DNA of 64,000 nucleotides from Levilactobacillus fuyuanensis (GTDB lineage Bacteria > Bacillota > Bacilli > Lactobacillales > Lactobacillaceae): assembly GCF_003946395.1 (NCBI RefSeq), contig NZ_RHNZ01000006.1, positions 62,001 to 126,000 of the forward strand, read 5' to 3'. Positions within the stretch are counted from its first letter, which is position 1. Each line of letters starts with the position of its first letter. The notes under the pieces are model-generated. The model saw only the letters and a list, made by a program, of their open reading frames with translations, searched no databases and was not told the DNA's origin. Made by a program: the position numbers and the translations under genes. Below, in pieces: positions 8,768 to 17,493 of the stretch.

Positions 8768-10001
8768 AGAGCAATGGAGCTGGGTCTTCTACGACTGGGC
8801 CAACTCCGGCTACGGCATCATTGTGACCACGGCGGTTCTACCGATTTACTTCAAAGGGGTTGCCGAAAGCAGTGGGGTCGCGGCGGCAAATGCTACGGCC
8901 TACTGGGGCTATGCCAATAGTTTTGGGACGTTGCTCGTGGCTATTCTGGCACCTTTCCTGGGAGCCTTAGCCGATTACCGGGGATTCAAGAAACGCCTGC
9001 TGACCGGGTTCGCCAGTCTGGGGATGGTGATGACGGTGGGACTAGCCCTGTTGCCATCCTCGCAGTGGCAGTGGCTACTGTTTATCTACATCCTGTCGAT
9101 TCTAGGCTATTCGGGTGGGAATCTCTTCTATGATAGCTTTCTGACCGATGTCAGTGATGACCAGCAAATGGACCGGTTGTCCAGCGTGGGCTACGGTTTT
9201 GGCTATCTAGGGGGCGTGATTGCCTTTCTGATCTTCATGGTCCTCGAGTTCACCAATGGCTTTGGTCAGCTGTCGAGTCTGGCCGTCGCACGCTGGGGCT
9301 TTGCCTTAGCGGCCGTGTGGTGGATTGTCTTCTTCATCCCGTTCCAGCGTAACGTGCACCAGCGCCACGCCTTAGACGTCACGTCAGCGCCACTGAAGCA
9401 GAGCTGGCATCGCGTCTGGCAGACCATCATTCACCTGCGGCAACACAAATACTTAGCCTGGTTCCTAATTGCTTACTTCTGTTATATCGATGGGGTTGAT
9501 ACCATCTTTACCATGGCGACCTCCATCGGCCTGGATATCGGCATCAACAGTACCACGCTGATCATGGTGCTGCTGGTCGTCCAGCTGGTAGCCTTTCCGT
9601 TTTCCATCTTCTATGGGTGGTTGGCCGGCAAGACCAGCACGCGAACCGGGATCTTAATTGCCATTATTGTTTACCTGGTGATCTGTGTGGATGCCTTGAA
9701 TTTGAAATCGACGCTGGACTTCTGGATTTTGGCAGTCTTAGTCGGGACGAGTCAGGGGGGGATTCAAGCTTTGTCACGATCCTACTTCGGTCGGTTAGTC
9801 CCCAAGGAACGGTCGAGTGAGTTCTTTGGTTTCTATAACATTTTAGGAAAGTTTTCAGCGGTACTGGGTCCCGTTTTAGTCGGGGTCGTCACTCAAATGA
9901 CGGGGCAATCCCGCATTGGGGCGGCATCGCTGTCGATTCTGTTTGTCATTGGTCTAATAATTTTTCTCACGATTCCACGGTCAGCGACAGGTAAATCCTA
10001 G
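8754..10001 (+). CDS. UMF1-family major facilitator transporter
   Basis: 415 residues with about 12 predicted membrane segments. The opening W-V-F-Y-D-W-A-N-S-G-Y signature is diagnostic of the UMF1 (Atg22-like) MFS family, as are the loop LADYRGFKKR and the late SRSYFGRLVPKERSSEFFGFY motif. Fungal Atg22 exports amino acids from vacuoles; bacterial substrates are not known. The start ATG overlaps the end of the phosphodiesterase gene and its AAGGAGG lies inside that gene, which indicates translational coupling. It may move a product of the hydrolase. Confidence 0.88.
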   Translation: MKLTKEQWSWVFYDWANSGYGIIVTTAVLPIYFKGVAESSGVAAANATAYWGYANSFGTLLVAILAPFLGALADYRGFKKRLLTGFASLGMVMTVGLALLPSSQWQWLLFIYILSILGYSGGNLFYDSFLTDVSDDQQMDRLSSVGYGFGYLGGVIAFLIFMVLEFTNGFGQLSSLAVARWGFALAAVWWIVFFIPFQRNVHQRHALDVTSAPLKQSWHRVWQTIIHLRQHKYLAWFLIAYFCYIDGVDTIFTMATSIGLDIGINSTTLIMVLLVVQLVAFPFSIFYGWLAGKTSTRTGILIAIIVYLVICVDALNLKSTLDFWILAVLVGTSQGGIQALSRSYFGRLVPKERSSEFFGFYNILGKFSAVLGPVLVGVVTQMTGQSRIGAASLSILFVIGLIIFLTIPRSATGKS

Positions 10002-10184
10002 TCGTCTCGGCGAAATTATGGTATTCTAGTTTTTGAAACTTAATTTTGACCCCAGTGGACATCTCATTTTTAAAGTATTCCGCTGGCCGTACTGGTTGAT
10101 CTTGCTCGCTGAGTTGTGATTAACGGTGCGGCTTAATTGTGGGGTAAATGAGTCCTAAACGAAAGATAAAGTAGGTGTACAAAC

Positions 10185-11051
10185 ATGAAGATTGCTGTGG
10201 TCACCGATAGTACCAGCTATTTGTCCGCAGAAGAGGTCGAGCGGTATCACATTCACGTCGTCCCTATTCCGGTGATCATTGATGGTCGCTCCTATGATGA
10301 AGATGTTGATATTACCACGAGCGAATTTTACGAGCGATTACGAAATTCCAAGTCGTTCCCCAGCACGTCCCAACCGCCATTAGGCGAAATGATCAATTTA
10401 TATGATCAGTTGGCCGACGAGGGGTACGATGCGGTTATCAGCATTCATTTAGCCAGCACGATTTCTGGGTTCGTTAACCAGTTAAAGGCGTTGGCCCCAA
10501 CGATTGAAAACATCAAGGTCATTCCATATGATTCACAAATTACCGTTAAATTAATGGGTTACTTAGCCATCGAAGCTTCACGAATGGCCGCAAAGGGTGC
10601 CAAACCGGACGAGATCATCGCCCGGCTCGACGACTTACGGTCAACAATCGGCGAATACTTCGTGGTTGATGACCTGCAAAACTTGGTGCGTGGTGGACGG
10701 TTGTCCAATGCATCTGGGTTTATCGGGAGCGTCTTACGCATCAAGCCATTGTTGACGTTTGACGATGACACCCACGAGATCGTGGCTTTCGAGAAAGTTC
10801 GTTCACGTAAGAAGGCGTTAGCCCGCGTGGAAGACCTCTTCGTCGAGGCCCAATCCAAGGTCGACTATCCGTTACGGGCGTTGGTCTTAGACGCTAACGA
10901 TCCCGAGGGTGGCCAATCCTGGGCCAACAAGATTGCCACGCAGTATCCCGAGATTCCGGTGGAACGGTCGTACTTTGGCCCGGTCATCGGCACTCATCTG
11001 GGGGAAAAGGCCTTGGCCTTAGCCTGGTTAAAAGATTTCGATCGCGCTTAA
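10185..11051 (+). CDS. DegV-family fatty-acid-binding protein (FakB-like)
   Basis: 288 residues covering the whole DegV fold. The N-terminal VTDSTSYL, then the TSQPPLGEM loop and the ASTISGF motif contact bound fatty acid in known structures; LVRGGRLS is a further family motif. DegV/FakB proteins present exogenous fatty acids to the kinase FakA for phosphorylation. No fakA is visible here. The gene stands alone with a 183-base leader and an AAGTAGGTG ribosome site. A second DegV paralogue lies at 61063-61914. Confidence 0.9.
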   Translation: MKIAVVTDSTSYLSAEEVERYHIHVVPIPVIIDGRSYDEDVDITTSEFYERLRNSKSFPSTSQPPLGEMINLYDQLADEGYDAVISIHLASTISGFVNQLKALAPTIENIKVIPYDSQITVKLMGYLAIEASRMAAKGAKPDEIIARLDDLRSTIGEYFVVDDLQNLVRGGRLSNASGFIGSVLRIKPLLTFDDDTHEIVAFEKVRSRKKALARVEDLFVEAQSKVDYPLRALVLDANDPEGGQSWANKIATQYPEIPVERSYFGPVIGTHLGEKALALAWLKDFDRA

Positions 11052-11104
11052 CGCGTGCATCTTCTATGCGGTTATGGTAAGCTAGTCGCTGTAATTAAAT
11101 TTAC

Positions 11105-11216
11105 GGAGTAGGAAATAAAGCGTCAAGTGCTGGTGGAACGCAATGTGAACACCGGACGAAGGGCAATTGGCCCGCGATTTTATTTCCGCATTGGCCGCAG
11201 CGATGTGGCAACTCCC
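11105..11216 (+). promoter_or_regulatory. Tetrahydrofolate (THF) riboswitch
   Basis: The leader of the folate transporter gene matches the THF riboswitch pattern: GGAGTAG at 11105, a GGAAATAAA/TTTATTTCC helix, the internal GGTG...CACC helix, the conserved CGAAGGGC segment and a closing ACUCC at 11211-11215 pairing with GGAGU 11105-11109. The 3' arm of P1 (CUCC) could instead pair with the Shine-Dalgarno GGAG at 11220-11223. Regulation is therefore likely translational. There is no terminator between it and the gene. Confidence 0.88.
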
Positions 11217-11232
11217 TTAGGAGATGTCTGAA

Positions 11233-11766
11233 TTGAAGATGACTGTAGAGACTCGGCTACCTAAGCTGAGCACGTTGAGTTTGGTCACGATGGGCCTATT
11301 GATGGCGTTACAATTGGTGATCAAGAGTTTTTCGGTGGGACCAGCATTCCTGAAGTTTAGCTTCACGTTCCTGGTCGCGGCACTGGTTGCCCGTTTATTT
11401 GGCCCCTGGTGGGGGATGATGACGGCGGCGGTGGTTGACGTTATTGGCACGCTGATGTCGGGTGGCCCGTTCTTTATCGGGTTTACGATCTCGGCGGTGT
11501 TGGGTTCCCTGATCTACGCCTTGTTCCTGTACGGTAAGCCGGTGAGCTGGCCACGGTTGATCATCGCACAGGTGATTATCTCAGTGGTGGTTAACGCGTT
11601 TCTGAACACGCTGTGGGTGGCGATCATGTATAAGACGCCATTCTGGGGCTTGTTCCCGGTACGACTTTTAAAGCAGGTAATCATGACACCGATTCAAGTC
11701 GTGTTGCTTTACGCGCTGTTTAAGAGCCAGATGGTTAATCTAATTCAAAAACGTTTAAACCTTTAA
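11233..11766 (+). CDS. folT: ECF transporter S component for folate
   Basis: 177 residues from TTG 11233, with 5-6 hydrophobic helices and the LKFSFTF and RLFGPWWGMMTA segments typical of FolT-type substrate-binding subunits. FolT docks on the shared EcfAA'T energising module, encoded elsewhere, to import folates. The THF riboswitch directly upstream makes folate the expected substrate. The first ATG (11224) touches the AGGAG site (11219-11223), which is too close for initiation. TTG 11233 (9-base spacing) or ATG 11239 is more likely. Confidence 0.88.
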   Translation: MKMTVETRLPKLSTLSLVTMGLLMALQLVIKSFSVGPAFLKFSFTFLVAALVARLFGPWWGMMTAAVVDVIGTLMSGGPFFIGFTISAVLGSLIYALFLYGKPVSWPRLIIAQVIISVVVNAFLNTLWVAIMYKTPFWGLFPVRLLKQVIMTPIQVVLLYALFKSQMVNLIQKRLNL

Positions 11767-11775
11767 AGTAAACGA

Positions 11776-11811
11776 GCACCATTTCGGTTGAGAAACTGGG
11801 ATGGTGTTTTT
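11776..11811 (+). terminator. folT terminator
   Basis: CACCAT/ATGGTG stem (extended by GU), inner TTC/GAA pairs, followed by TTTTT at 11807-11811. Confidence 0.85.
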
Positions 11812-11973
11812 AGTTGGGGTGGGTTGAAATGGACAAGATTAAATAAATTACTTTAACTTATGCCTACACCAAACCAACCCACAACAATTCCACTTGCTAA
11901 ACCCACGATACTGACAAACTAGTCCCTAGAGAATGTATGGTCAGTACGTGAACCTTTAACTTTTTCTATTGAA

Positions 11974-12005
11974 TCGGGGATTTGCCTTGTGTCTCCCGAC
12001 TTTTT
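11974..12005 (+). terminator. Stand-alone terminator in the gtrA leader
   Basis: TCGGG (11974-11978) pairs with CCCGA (11995-11999) and is followed by T5 at 12001-12005. It lies 46 bases before the GtrA gene and 160 bases after the folT terminator, with no ORF between. It is either an attenuator or the end of a short untranslated RNA. Confidence 0.6.
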
Positions 12006-12051
12006 CAGTTATAACAAGGATTGACGAGGCGCCATTTCGGGGAGGATACTT

Positions 12052-12492
12052 ATGAAGCAACTACTACAACTCTATGACAAGTATAAGAGTGTCATTGCAT
12101 ACCTATTTTTCGGGGGACTCACGACATTGGTCAACCTGGTCGTCTTCTTTGTGACCGCGACAATGTGGGGCTGGAACTACCAGATTGCAACGGCGATGGC
12201 GTGGTTTATTTCCGTGCTGTTTGCGTACGTGACCAACCGGGTATGGGTCTTCCATTCCCACTTCACCACGTTTGAAGCCCTATGGCGCGAGATTATCACG
12301 TTCTTCTCCGTCAGAGCGGCAACGCTGATTATGGATGAAGGCATCATGTGGATCGGGGTATCCTTATTATCGCAAAATGAAATGCTGACTAAGTTGGTTG
12401 ACCAAGTCATTGTTGTCTTGGCAAACTACTTCTTCAGCAAATGGTTCGTCTTTCGTAAGACCAAGGCGACCTCATCGTCAATGAATGAGTAA
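12052..12492 (+). CDS. GtrA-family membrane protein
   Basis: 146 residues with four hydrophobic helices. YLFFGGLTTLVNLVVFF opens the protein and YVTNRVWVF and NYFFSKWFVF are the usual GtrA family landmarks. GtrA proteins are thought to flip or carry lipid-linked sugars during teichoic acid or O-antigen glycosylation. The start has a GGGGAGG site (12038-12044). No glycosyltransferase lies beside it, so its partner is not visible. Confidence 0.88.
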   Translation: MKQLLQLYDKYKSVIAYLFFGGLTTLVNLVVFFVTATMWGWNYQIATAMAWFISVLFAYVTNRVWVFHSHFTTFEALWREIITFFSVRAATLIMDEGIMWIGVSLLSQNEMLTKLVDQVIVVLANYFFSKWFVFRKTKATSSSMNE

Positions 12493-12500
12493 ATGAGTAG

Positions 12501-12533
12501 ATCACGCTGTCTGAATGGATGGCGTGATTTTTT
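12501..12533 (+). terminator. gtrA terminator
   Basis: ATCACGC/GCGTGAT stem (12501-12507/12522-12528) followed by a T-run to 12533. Confidence 0.88.
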
Positions 12534-12575
12534 AGAATTATTGATAAGTATGATTGAAAGAATAGGAGACCTATC

Positions 12576-12854
12576 ATGAATCTCAACAATGACACTAAAA
12601 CTATAAAGATGTCCAGTAAAGGCCGAGTCGTGATACCGGCTACGTTCAGAGAAAAGATGGGACTTTCGAGTGGTGATTATTTGCAGGCTTCACTAGACGC
12701 CAAAGGGGAATTATGTCTTGAAAAGCTACCATCTGCTCTTGATTGGCAAGACTTAGTTGCGGGAATTCCAATTGAGCGCGTTGATTTCGATGAGGCTGGC
12801 AAGTACGATGCGACAAAGTCACCGAATTTTGATGAATGGATGCATGAAGAGTAA
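12576..12854 (+). CDS. AbrB/MazE-type DNA-binding protein, probable antitoxin
   Basis: 92 residues. The N-terminal swapped-hairpin AbrB domain is clear: MSSKGRVVIPATFREKMGLSSGDYL. The acidic C-terminal tail (DWQDLVAGIPIERVDF...NFDEWMHEE) resembles antitoxin tails that wrap a toxin. A GGAGA site precedes the ATG. In the usual arrangement a MazF/PemK toxin gene would overlap its 3' end; here only a 47-codon frame follows. It may be an orphan antitoxin or a plain AbrB regulator. Confidence 0.8.
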   Translation: MNLNNDTKTIKMSSKGRVVIPATFREKMGLSSGDYLQASLDAKGELCLEKLPSALDWQDLVAGIPIERVDFDEAGKYDATKSPNFDEWMHEE

Positions 12855-12987
12855 TCTGTATTTTGGGATAGTGGTGCCAAACCATTCATTTGATGACAGG
12901 ATTAGTAATTGCTGTGAATTAACTGATACGTGGAAAACATTGATCGATGAATTAGGTTCTCAATGTAAAAATATAACCAATATATAA
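12844..12987 (+). CDS. Short hypothetical ORF overlapping the AbrB gene, possible toxin remnant
   Basis: 47 codons from ATG 12844, overlapping the stop of the AbrB gene by 11 bases, the overlap expected for an antitoxin-toxin pair. The internal GIVVPNHSFDD only faintly recalls the VVVSNN-type segment of MazF/PemK toxins. Length is less than half that of a MazF. I do not recognise it as functional; it may be a decayed toxin or spurious. Confidence 0.3.
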   Translation: MKSNLYFGIVVPNHSFDDRISNCCELTDTWKTLIDELGSQCKNITNI

Positions 12988-13076
12988 TTACGCCATTAAA
13001 TCGATTTTTTAAAAACATGAGACAGATTTCCCGAAAATTACATTAGTAGTAAGTAGGGACATCATTTGCCAAGCAA

Positions 13077-13121
13077 AAAGCCAAGTCCTGATTCGGTACT
13101 AACCGAATCGGACTTGGCTTT
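13077..13121. terminator. Strong bidirectional terminator
   Basis: Near-perfect 20-bp stem 13077-13097/13102-13121 with one bulged T and a 4-base loop, A- and T-rich at both ends. It serves the VanZ gene (minus strand) and the AbrB transcript. Confidence 0.92.
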
Positions 13122-13131
13122 AAATTTGATA

Positions 13132-13650
13132 TTAAGCAACTGCGCGCTGCTGACGTTGTCGGTTGCGGTGACCAATGCGAACGCGGTAATAGATGGCGAC
13201 CAGGACGCCACCGATCACGATACCGATAGCATTGGCAAGCACATCGTTGATGTCGCTACTCCGATTGATCAGCCAGTGCTGTGAGAGGATATACTGAATG
13301 GTTTCGATGCTGCTGCCAGTGAAGAGACCGAATGCGCCGACGCCCCAGATGGAAATCTTCGGGGCAAGCCACTTTAGCAGGAGACCAAGTGGCAGGGTCA
13401 AGAGAATATTTTCTGCAAAGCCGAGATTAAAGACGTCTAATTGCGTTAAGTTCACGCGGCCGAAGCCCACGGGCATAATGTAGACGCCGGTGCCAGAGAA
13501 GGAAATCGGTGTGAATAGGATTGCTGCTAAGCCGGTTAAGTAGGCTAGAGTTAGCAGGGCGAACCACCGATGTTTGTGCGTGGTCGTGACGATGAGCAGA
13601 CCGCTCAAGCAGGCCATGAGTAAGATAATTAATAAGGGTTCCCAGCGCAT
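13132..13650 (-). CDS. VanZ-family membrane protein
   Basis: 172 residues from ATG 13650, chosen because GGAGGTGA stands 8 bases upstream; the frame opens further to 13698. Five hydrophobic segments. The VanZ signature is present near the end: the E-x-x-Q of SSIETIQYIL, then RSSDINDVLANAIG. VanZ-like proteins affect teicoplanin susceptibility in some hosts, but the molecular activity is unknown. The C-terminus is a basic cytoplasmic tail rich in Arg and Gln. Single gene. Confidence 0.87.
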   Translation of the reverse strand: MRWEPLLIILLMACLSGLLIVTTTHKHRWFALLTLAYLTGLAAILFTPISFSGTGVYIMPVGFGRVNLTQLDVFNLGFAENILLTLPLGLLLKWLAPKISIWGVGAFGLFTGSSIETIQYILSQHWLINRSSDINDVLANAIGIVIGGVLVAIYYRVRIGHRNRQRQQRAVA

Positions 13651-13928
13651 CGAATCACCTCCAAAAGATGCTAACCATTTCAACGTGTCATTCAACATGT
13701 TCTTAGATTACCGCAGAATGACGCGTCTGTGGGGAAATTGCCGGGGGTTTTAAGGTTTCTTTGGCCCTTTAGTAAATTCGTAAGTTCTTCGGCAAAGAAA
13801 CATCACATTCTTTCGCGGTCTCGGTGTACAGGTTGAGGTATCTCGACTGAGAAAGTAGACGACGGGTGTCGCTGACACACTATTAGCGTGGTATGATAAC
13901 AACAAATTAGTTGAGGAGGCAAATAGAG

Positions 13929-14777
13929 ATGACGCATTCAGATTATCAAAATGAATTGCGAGACAATCAAGCCAATTGGAACGATCGCGCTAAGGCCCAC
14001 ATGACTTCGGACTTTTATGACGTTGATCACTTGGTGGCAACCCCAGACGAAACAACGGTGACCGTTCAGCATGACTATGCCATTCTGCGGCAATGGCTAC
14101 CTGATAACACGATTAAAGGTTGTGACTTGCTCCACCTGCAGTGTCACATTGGAACGGATACGTTATCCTGGCAACGCCTCGGCGCTACCCACGTCACGGG
14201 TTTGGACTTTTCACCACAGTCCCTGACGTATGCCAGAGAAATTGCACAACGCGCACAGGCGGACATTACATACGTGCAGGGCGATGCCCGCTTTGCCAGT
14301 CAGCGGATTCAACGGAAATTCGACGTCGTGGTCACCAGCATGGGGACGATTACGTGGCTGCCGAATCTGACAGACTGGGCTCAGTCGATTGCGACGTTGC
14401 TGAAGGCCGGCGGCACGTTTATAATCCGTGATGATCACCCCTTCCTAAATGCCTTAGACTTCGAGTCGATGGTCGTTCACTCTGATTACTTCAACGATGG
14501 CACGCTGACCTACGAACAGGATGGCTCATACACTGACCACTCGGCCCATCGCGTGCAACACACGACAAATCACAACTGGAATCATGACTTTCAAGAAATC
14601 ACCACAGCCCTCCTGACGGCGGGATTAACTCTCGAATTTCTCGGTGAATATCCACGGACGGAGTGGCCAGCGTTACCAAATCTGGTGCAGCGCGACGGTT
14701 GGTTTGAACTGCCGGCCGATGCGCCGAAAATTCCCCTGACGTTTGCGTTGGTGGTGAAGAAGCCAGCTCGCGGGTAA
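13929..14777 (+). CDS. SAM-dependent class I methyltransferase
   Basis: 282 residues from ATG 13929; the upstream TTG (13911) overlaps the GAGGAGG site and is unlikely. The Rossmann motif I is CDLLHLQCHIGTDTLSW, followed by an acidic motif II end in VTGLDFSPQSL, and motif IV is VVTSMGTITWLPN. The substrate is not evident; the ring-substrate or small-molecule subgroup (Methyltransf_25-like) is most similar. Single gene between the divergent VanZ gene and the convergent transporter gene. Confidence 0.85.
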   Translation: MTHSDYQNELRDNQANWNDRAKAHMTSDFYDVDHLVATPDETTVTVQHDYAILRQWLPDNTIKGCDLLHLQCHIGTDTLSWQRLGATHVTGLDFSPQSLTYAREIAQRAQADITYVQGDARFASQRIQRKFDVVVTSMGTITWLPNLTDWAQSIATLLKAGGTFIIRDDHPFLNALDFESMVVHSDYFNDGTLTYEQDGSYTDHSAHRVQHTTNHNWNHDFQEITTALLTAGLTLEFLGEYPRTEWPALPNLVQRDGWFELPADAPKIPLTFALVVKKPARG

Positions 14778-14812
14778 CTGATTATGATCGTTCATCCCTA
14801 ATTTTGCCTGCT

Positions 14813-16558
14813 TTAGTGATCGTGTCGAAATTTAAACACGGGTACCATCAAGATTGCCGCAAATGGTAGCCAACTCAATACGCCAAAGACATTGAGAAAG
14901 GCGTGATTCAAGTGATGCTTTAGTGATTGGTGAATGCGTTGCGTCAATTCAGTCAATTCGCGGTTAAGTTGGTGAACGCGTTGGGTAATCTTACGGTTGA
15001 CCGCGATGGTGATGGAGCGTTGCAACTGCTGCTTTGCGGACAGTGGAATGAGCGTCACTGGAACTGCTTTTGCCGTGGCAATACTTAGCAGTTGTTGTTG
15101 GTAAATCCGATGAGCTTTTTGCTGCCGAGCAGCCGTAGAAACCGTGATGGTCGTAGGCTTGAACTTCGTCTTAGTGGACGTGACGGCCGTGCTATTTGGA
15201 TTGAGCCGCCGTTGCAGTTTTTGATTGAGACGATGTTGTTGCGTTGCCGTCACATTGGCCAATCGACTGACTTGGGTGTGGGCGACGGCCAGTGTTTCGC
15301 GCTTCGCATGGGTCACATTGCTGGTGAGTAGCGTGGTAAAGACGGCAATTGCCAAGACCATCCCCACTTGCCGTAGGACGTTGGCCACACTTTGCGAGCT
15401 GGTCAAACGGGCGCCATGAAAATCGGCTACGGCGAGAATGTTCGCTGTGGCTGCGACTAAGCCGTAGCCTAAACCCAACAGAATATCGGCGATAATCAGT
15501 TGTCGATAGTTGCTACCCAGTGGTATGCGGCCAAGGAGGACATAGCTGATACCCATCAGCAGAAAACCACTGGCGACAATCAGCTTGTTGTTGACGTGAC
15601 GGATCACCAGCGACGTTAGGATAACCGTCACCATAACCGTGACAGAATAGGGTGTCATCAACAGAGCCGCTGTGAGCTCGCTGGTGCCGTGAACACGGGT
15701 GAGAAAGGTTGGTAGAAGCACTGCCAGCCCACCCAGAAAGAAATTGCAGAGAACTAGCGCGAGGCTGGCACCATTAAAGTTACGACTCCGAAAGAGCTGC
15801 AGGTCGACCATAGGGTGGGCGGTATACCGTTCCCAGGCTAGAAACGCGATGAAACTGATTGTGGTCAGCGTAAACAGGCTCACGATGGTCGTAGACTGCC
15901 AGCCCCAAGTGTTCCCCTTGATCAGGCCCAGTGACAGGCTGAAAAGTAAGGCCATACTGAGCAGGGCGCCGAGCCAATCGATTTTTACATGAACTGTTTT
16001 TTCGTGTCGCAGAGGCAGTACGAAACCAAAAACAATCAGGTCTAGAATGACCAATGGTACATTGATGAAGAAGACCCACCGCCAGCCCCAATATTGGGCA
16101 ACAATCCCGCCGACAGTCGGTCCTAAAGCCACAGCCAATCCCTGAACACCCGCCAATGCGGCAACGACTCGATTCCGGTTGGCTTGGCTGTTTAGGTCCA
16201 GGCCAATGACCATACTGGTGGGAATGATGGCAGCAGCCCCAATACTTTGAATAGCGCGGGCAACGAGCATCCAGGTAAGATTGGGTGATAGACCAGTCAA
16301 GAGTGATCCCAGGCCAAAGACGACTAAACCAGTAAAGACAAATTTATTCTGACCAAAGCGTTCCGCGAGACGGCCGAATGGAATGATCAATGTGGCAAAA
16401 ATAATCGTGTAGATGTTGAGTGCCCAAGATAGTTCGGTCAGGCTTTCCCCAAAGGCAGACTGAATTTCGGGTAAAACGATGGTCATGATGGAAACGTCCA
16501 TCATACATAGCAGGTTTCCGAGCAGTAAAACGGGTAAAACACCCTTTAGCTTGTTCAT
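14813..16558 (-). CDS. DHA2-family (14-TM) MFS drug exporter with large C-terminal loop
   Basis: 581 residues from ATG 16558, which has GGGGGAG upstream. The DHA2 (EmrB/QacA) landmarks are visible: LGNLLCMMDVSIM in TM1, LSWALNIYTI, then GRLAERFGQNKF, AIQSIGAAAIIPTSM and GPTVGGIVAQYWGWRWVF (motif C). Between the last two helices is an unusual basic, Gln/Thr/His-rich segment of roughly 130 residues (about 430-560). This should be extracytoplasmic if the helix count is right. Divergent from a TetR gene that probably represses it. The same design recurs at 30256-31959. Confidence 0.9.
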   Translation of the reverse strand: MNKLKGVLPVLLLGNLLCMMDVSIMTIVLPEIQSAFGESLTELSWALNIYTIIFATLIIPFGRLAERFGQNKFVFTGLVVFGLGSLLTGLSPNLTWMLVARAIQSIGAAAIIPTSMVIGLDLNSQANRNRVVAALAGVQGLAVALGPTVGGIVAQYWGWRWVFFINVPLVILDLIVFGFVLPLRHEKTVHVKIDWLGALLSMALLFSLSLGLIKGNTWGWQSTTIVSLFTLTTISFIAFLAWERYTAHPMVDLQLFRSRNFNGASLALVLCNFFLGGLAVLLPTFLTRVHGTSELTAALLMTPYSVTVMVTVILTSLVIRHVNNKLIVASGFLLMGISYVLLGRIPLGSNYRQLIIADILLGLGYGLVAATANILAVADFHGARLTSSQSVANVLRQVGMVLAIAVFTTLLTSNVTHAKRETLAVAHTQVSRLANVTATQQHRLNQKLQRRLNPNSTAVTSTKTKFKPTTITVSTAARQQKAHRIYQQQLLSIATAKAVPVTLIPLSAKQQLQRSITIAVNRKITQRVHQLNRELTELTQRIHQSLKHHLNHAFLNVFGVLSWLPFAAILMVPVFKFRHDH

Positions 16559-16711
16559 AGTGAGCTCCCCCTTTTGTGGCACATCTGTGTTAGCATGTCT
16601 CATCTGTGACACCTTGACCTTAACAGCGTATACTGAGCACTACAAGTTCAAGTAGTTGCTGAAAGATAAGTGCTACACATGTGGGGGATTTGTGACAGGA
16701 GGTTAGGCACC
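16559..16711. promoter_or_regulatory. Divergent promoter/operator region, exporter and TetR gene
   Basis: 153 bases separate the two starts. It contains the perfect palindrome CACATGTG (16676-16683) and a dyad ACTAC-8-GTAGT (16639-16656), and for the TetR direction a TGTGAC-18-TATACT promoter (16605-16634). These are candidate TetR operators. Confidence 0.45.
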
Positions 16712-17275
16712 ATGAACGGACAGGAAAGACTGGCAGAACAGTCAAAGGCGTGGTTGGAGGCAGCTCTATTTGATTTGTTAGACGAACAGCCATACGCAGC
16801 GATTACGGTCACTGAGATTGCAGACCGGGCACAGTTGTCGCGGCGGACCTTTTACCGGGCATTTCAGGACAAGGATGCTTTGTTGGGTTATTATAACCAG
16901 GAGGTCGGGCAACGGTACTTGGCGGCCCTGCAACGCATTGATCCGCAAAATATGGTCTTTGAAGATGTGTTGACCTATTTCTTTGAGTTCTGGTGGCAGG
17001 AGCGTCAGCGGGTGAGTCGCCTGATTGCTCAGGGGCTCTTCGACCGTACGTTAGCTCAGATAACGCCGCAAGCGAGTGAAATCTATCGGGTCTTCCCAGC
17101 ACCTTGGCATATAGCCGGGTCAACGGTGGAGACGGGCTACATCATGAGCTTTGCCGTAGGGGGCTTTTGGAACGTGCTGAACACTTGGCTGGTCAAGCCC
17201 CATCCAGAGTCGCCAGCAAAGATGGCCGCGTTACTGACGGCTGGGCTAAAACGATTGGGTGAGACTGGGGAGTAG
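16712..17275 (+). CDS. TetR/AcrR-family regulator
   Basis: 187 residues from ATG 16712 with AGGAGG upstream. The TetR HTH sits near the N-terminus: AITVTEIADRAQLSRRTFYRAF, with the Phe/Tyr pair and a following FQDKDALLGYY linker. The C-terminal ligand domain is unassigned; the overall shape fits the TetR_C_7/33-type proteins common in lactobacilli. It is divergent from the DHA2 exporter and probably represses it and itself. Confidence 0.88.
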   Translation: MNGQERLAEQSKAWLEAALFDLLDEQPYAAITVTEIADRAQLSRRTFYRAFQDKDALLGYYNQEVGQRYLAALQRIDPQNMVFEDVLTYFFEFWWQERQRVSRLIAQGLFDRTLAQITPQASEIYRVFPAPWHIAGSTVETGYIMSFAVGGFWNVLNTWLVKPHPESPAKMAALLTAGLKRLGETGE

Positions 17276-17353
17276 TTGGTTTCGGAATATGAAATGGACC
17301 TGTTAACATGGAAAAGGGAATCATAATGCCTTATTTTAGATTTTTGAAGAAAA

Positions 17354-17410
17354 ATGGAAGTATAATGCCATTTTGGAAAGATTTCTGGCTAAATGGTATT
17401 ATGTTTCCAT
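17354..17410. repeat. 57-base inverted repeat in intergenic DNA
   Basis: Two 20-base arms (17354-17373 and 17391-17410) are inverted copies with 17 matches and a 17-base spacer. A further partial copy of the CATAATGCC core lies just upstream near 17322. There is no T-run long enough for a standard terminator. It could be an RNA hairpin or the remnant of a small mobile element. Confidence 0.6.
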
Positions 17411-17493
17411 TTGACTAGGACTCAAGTTTTAATGATTAATTGCGTGGGAACCAATACAATTAGCAAATCCATAAATTAAGGGAGACAGACAAT

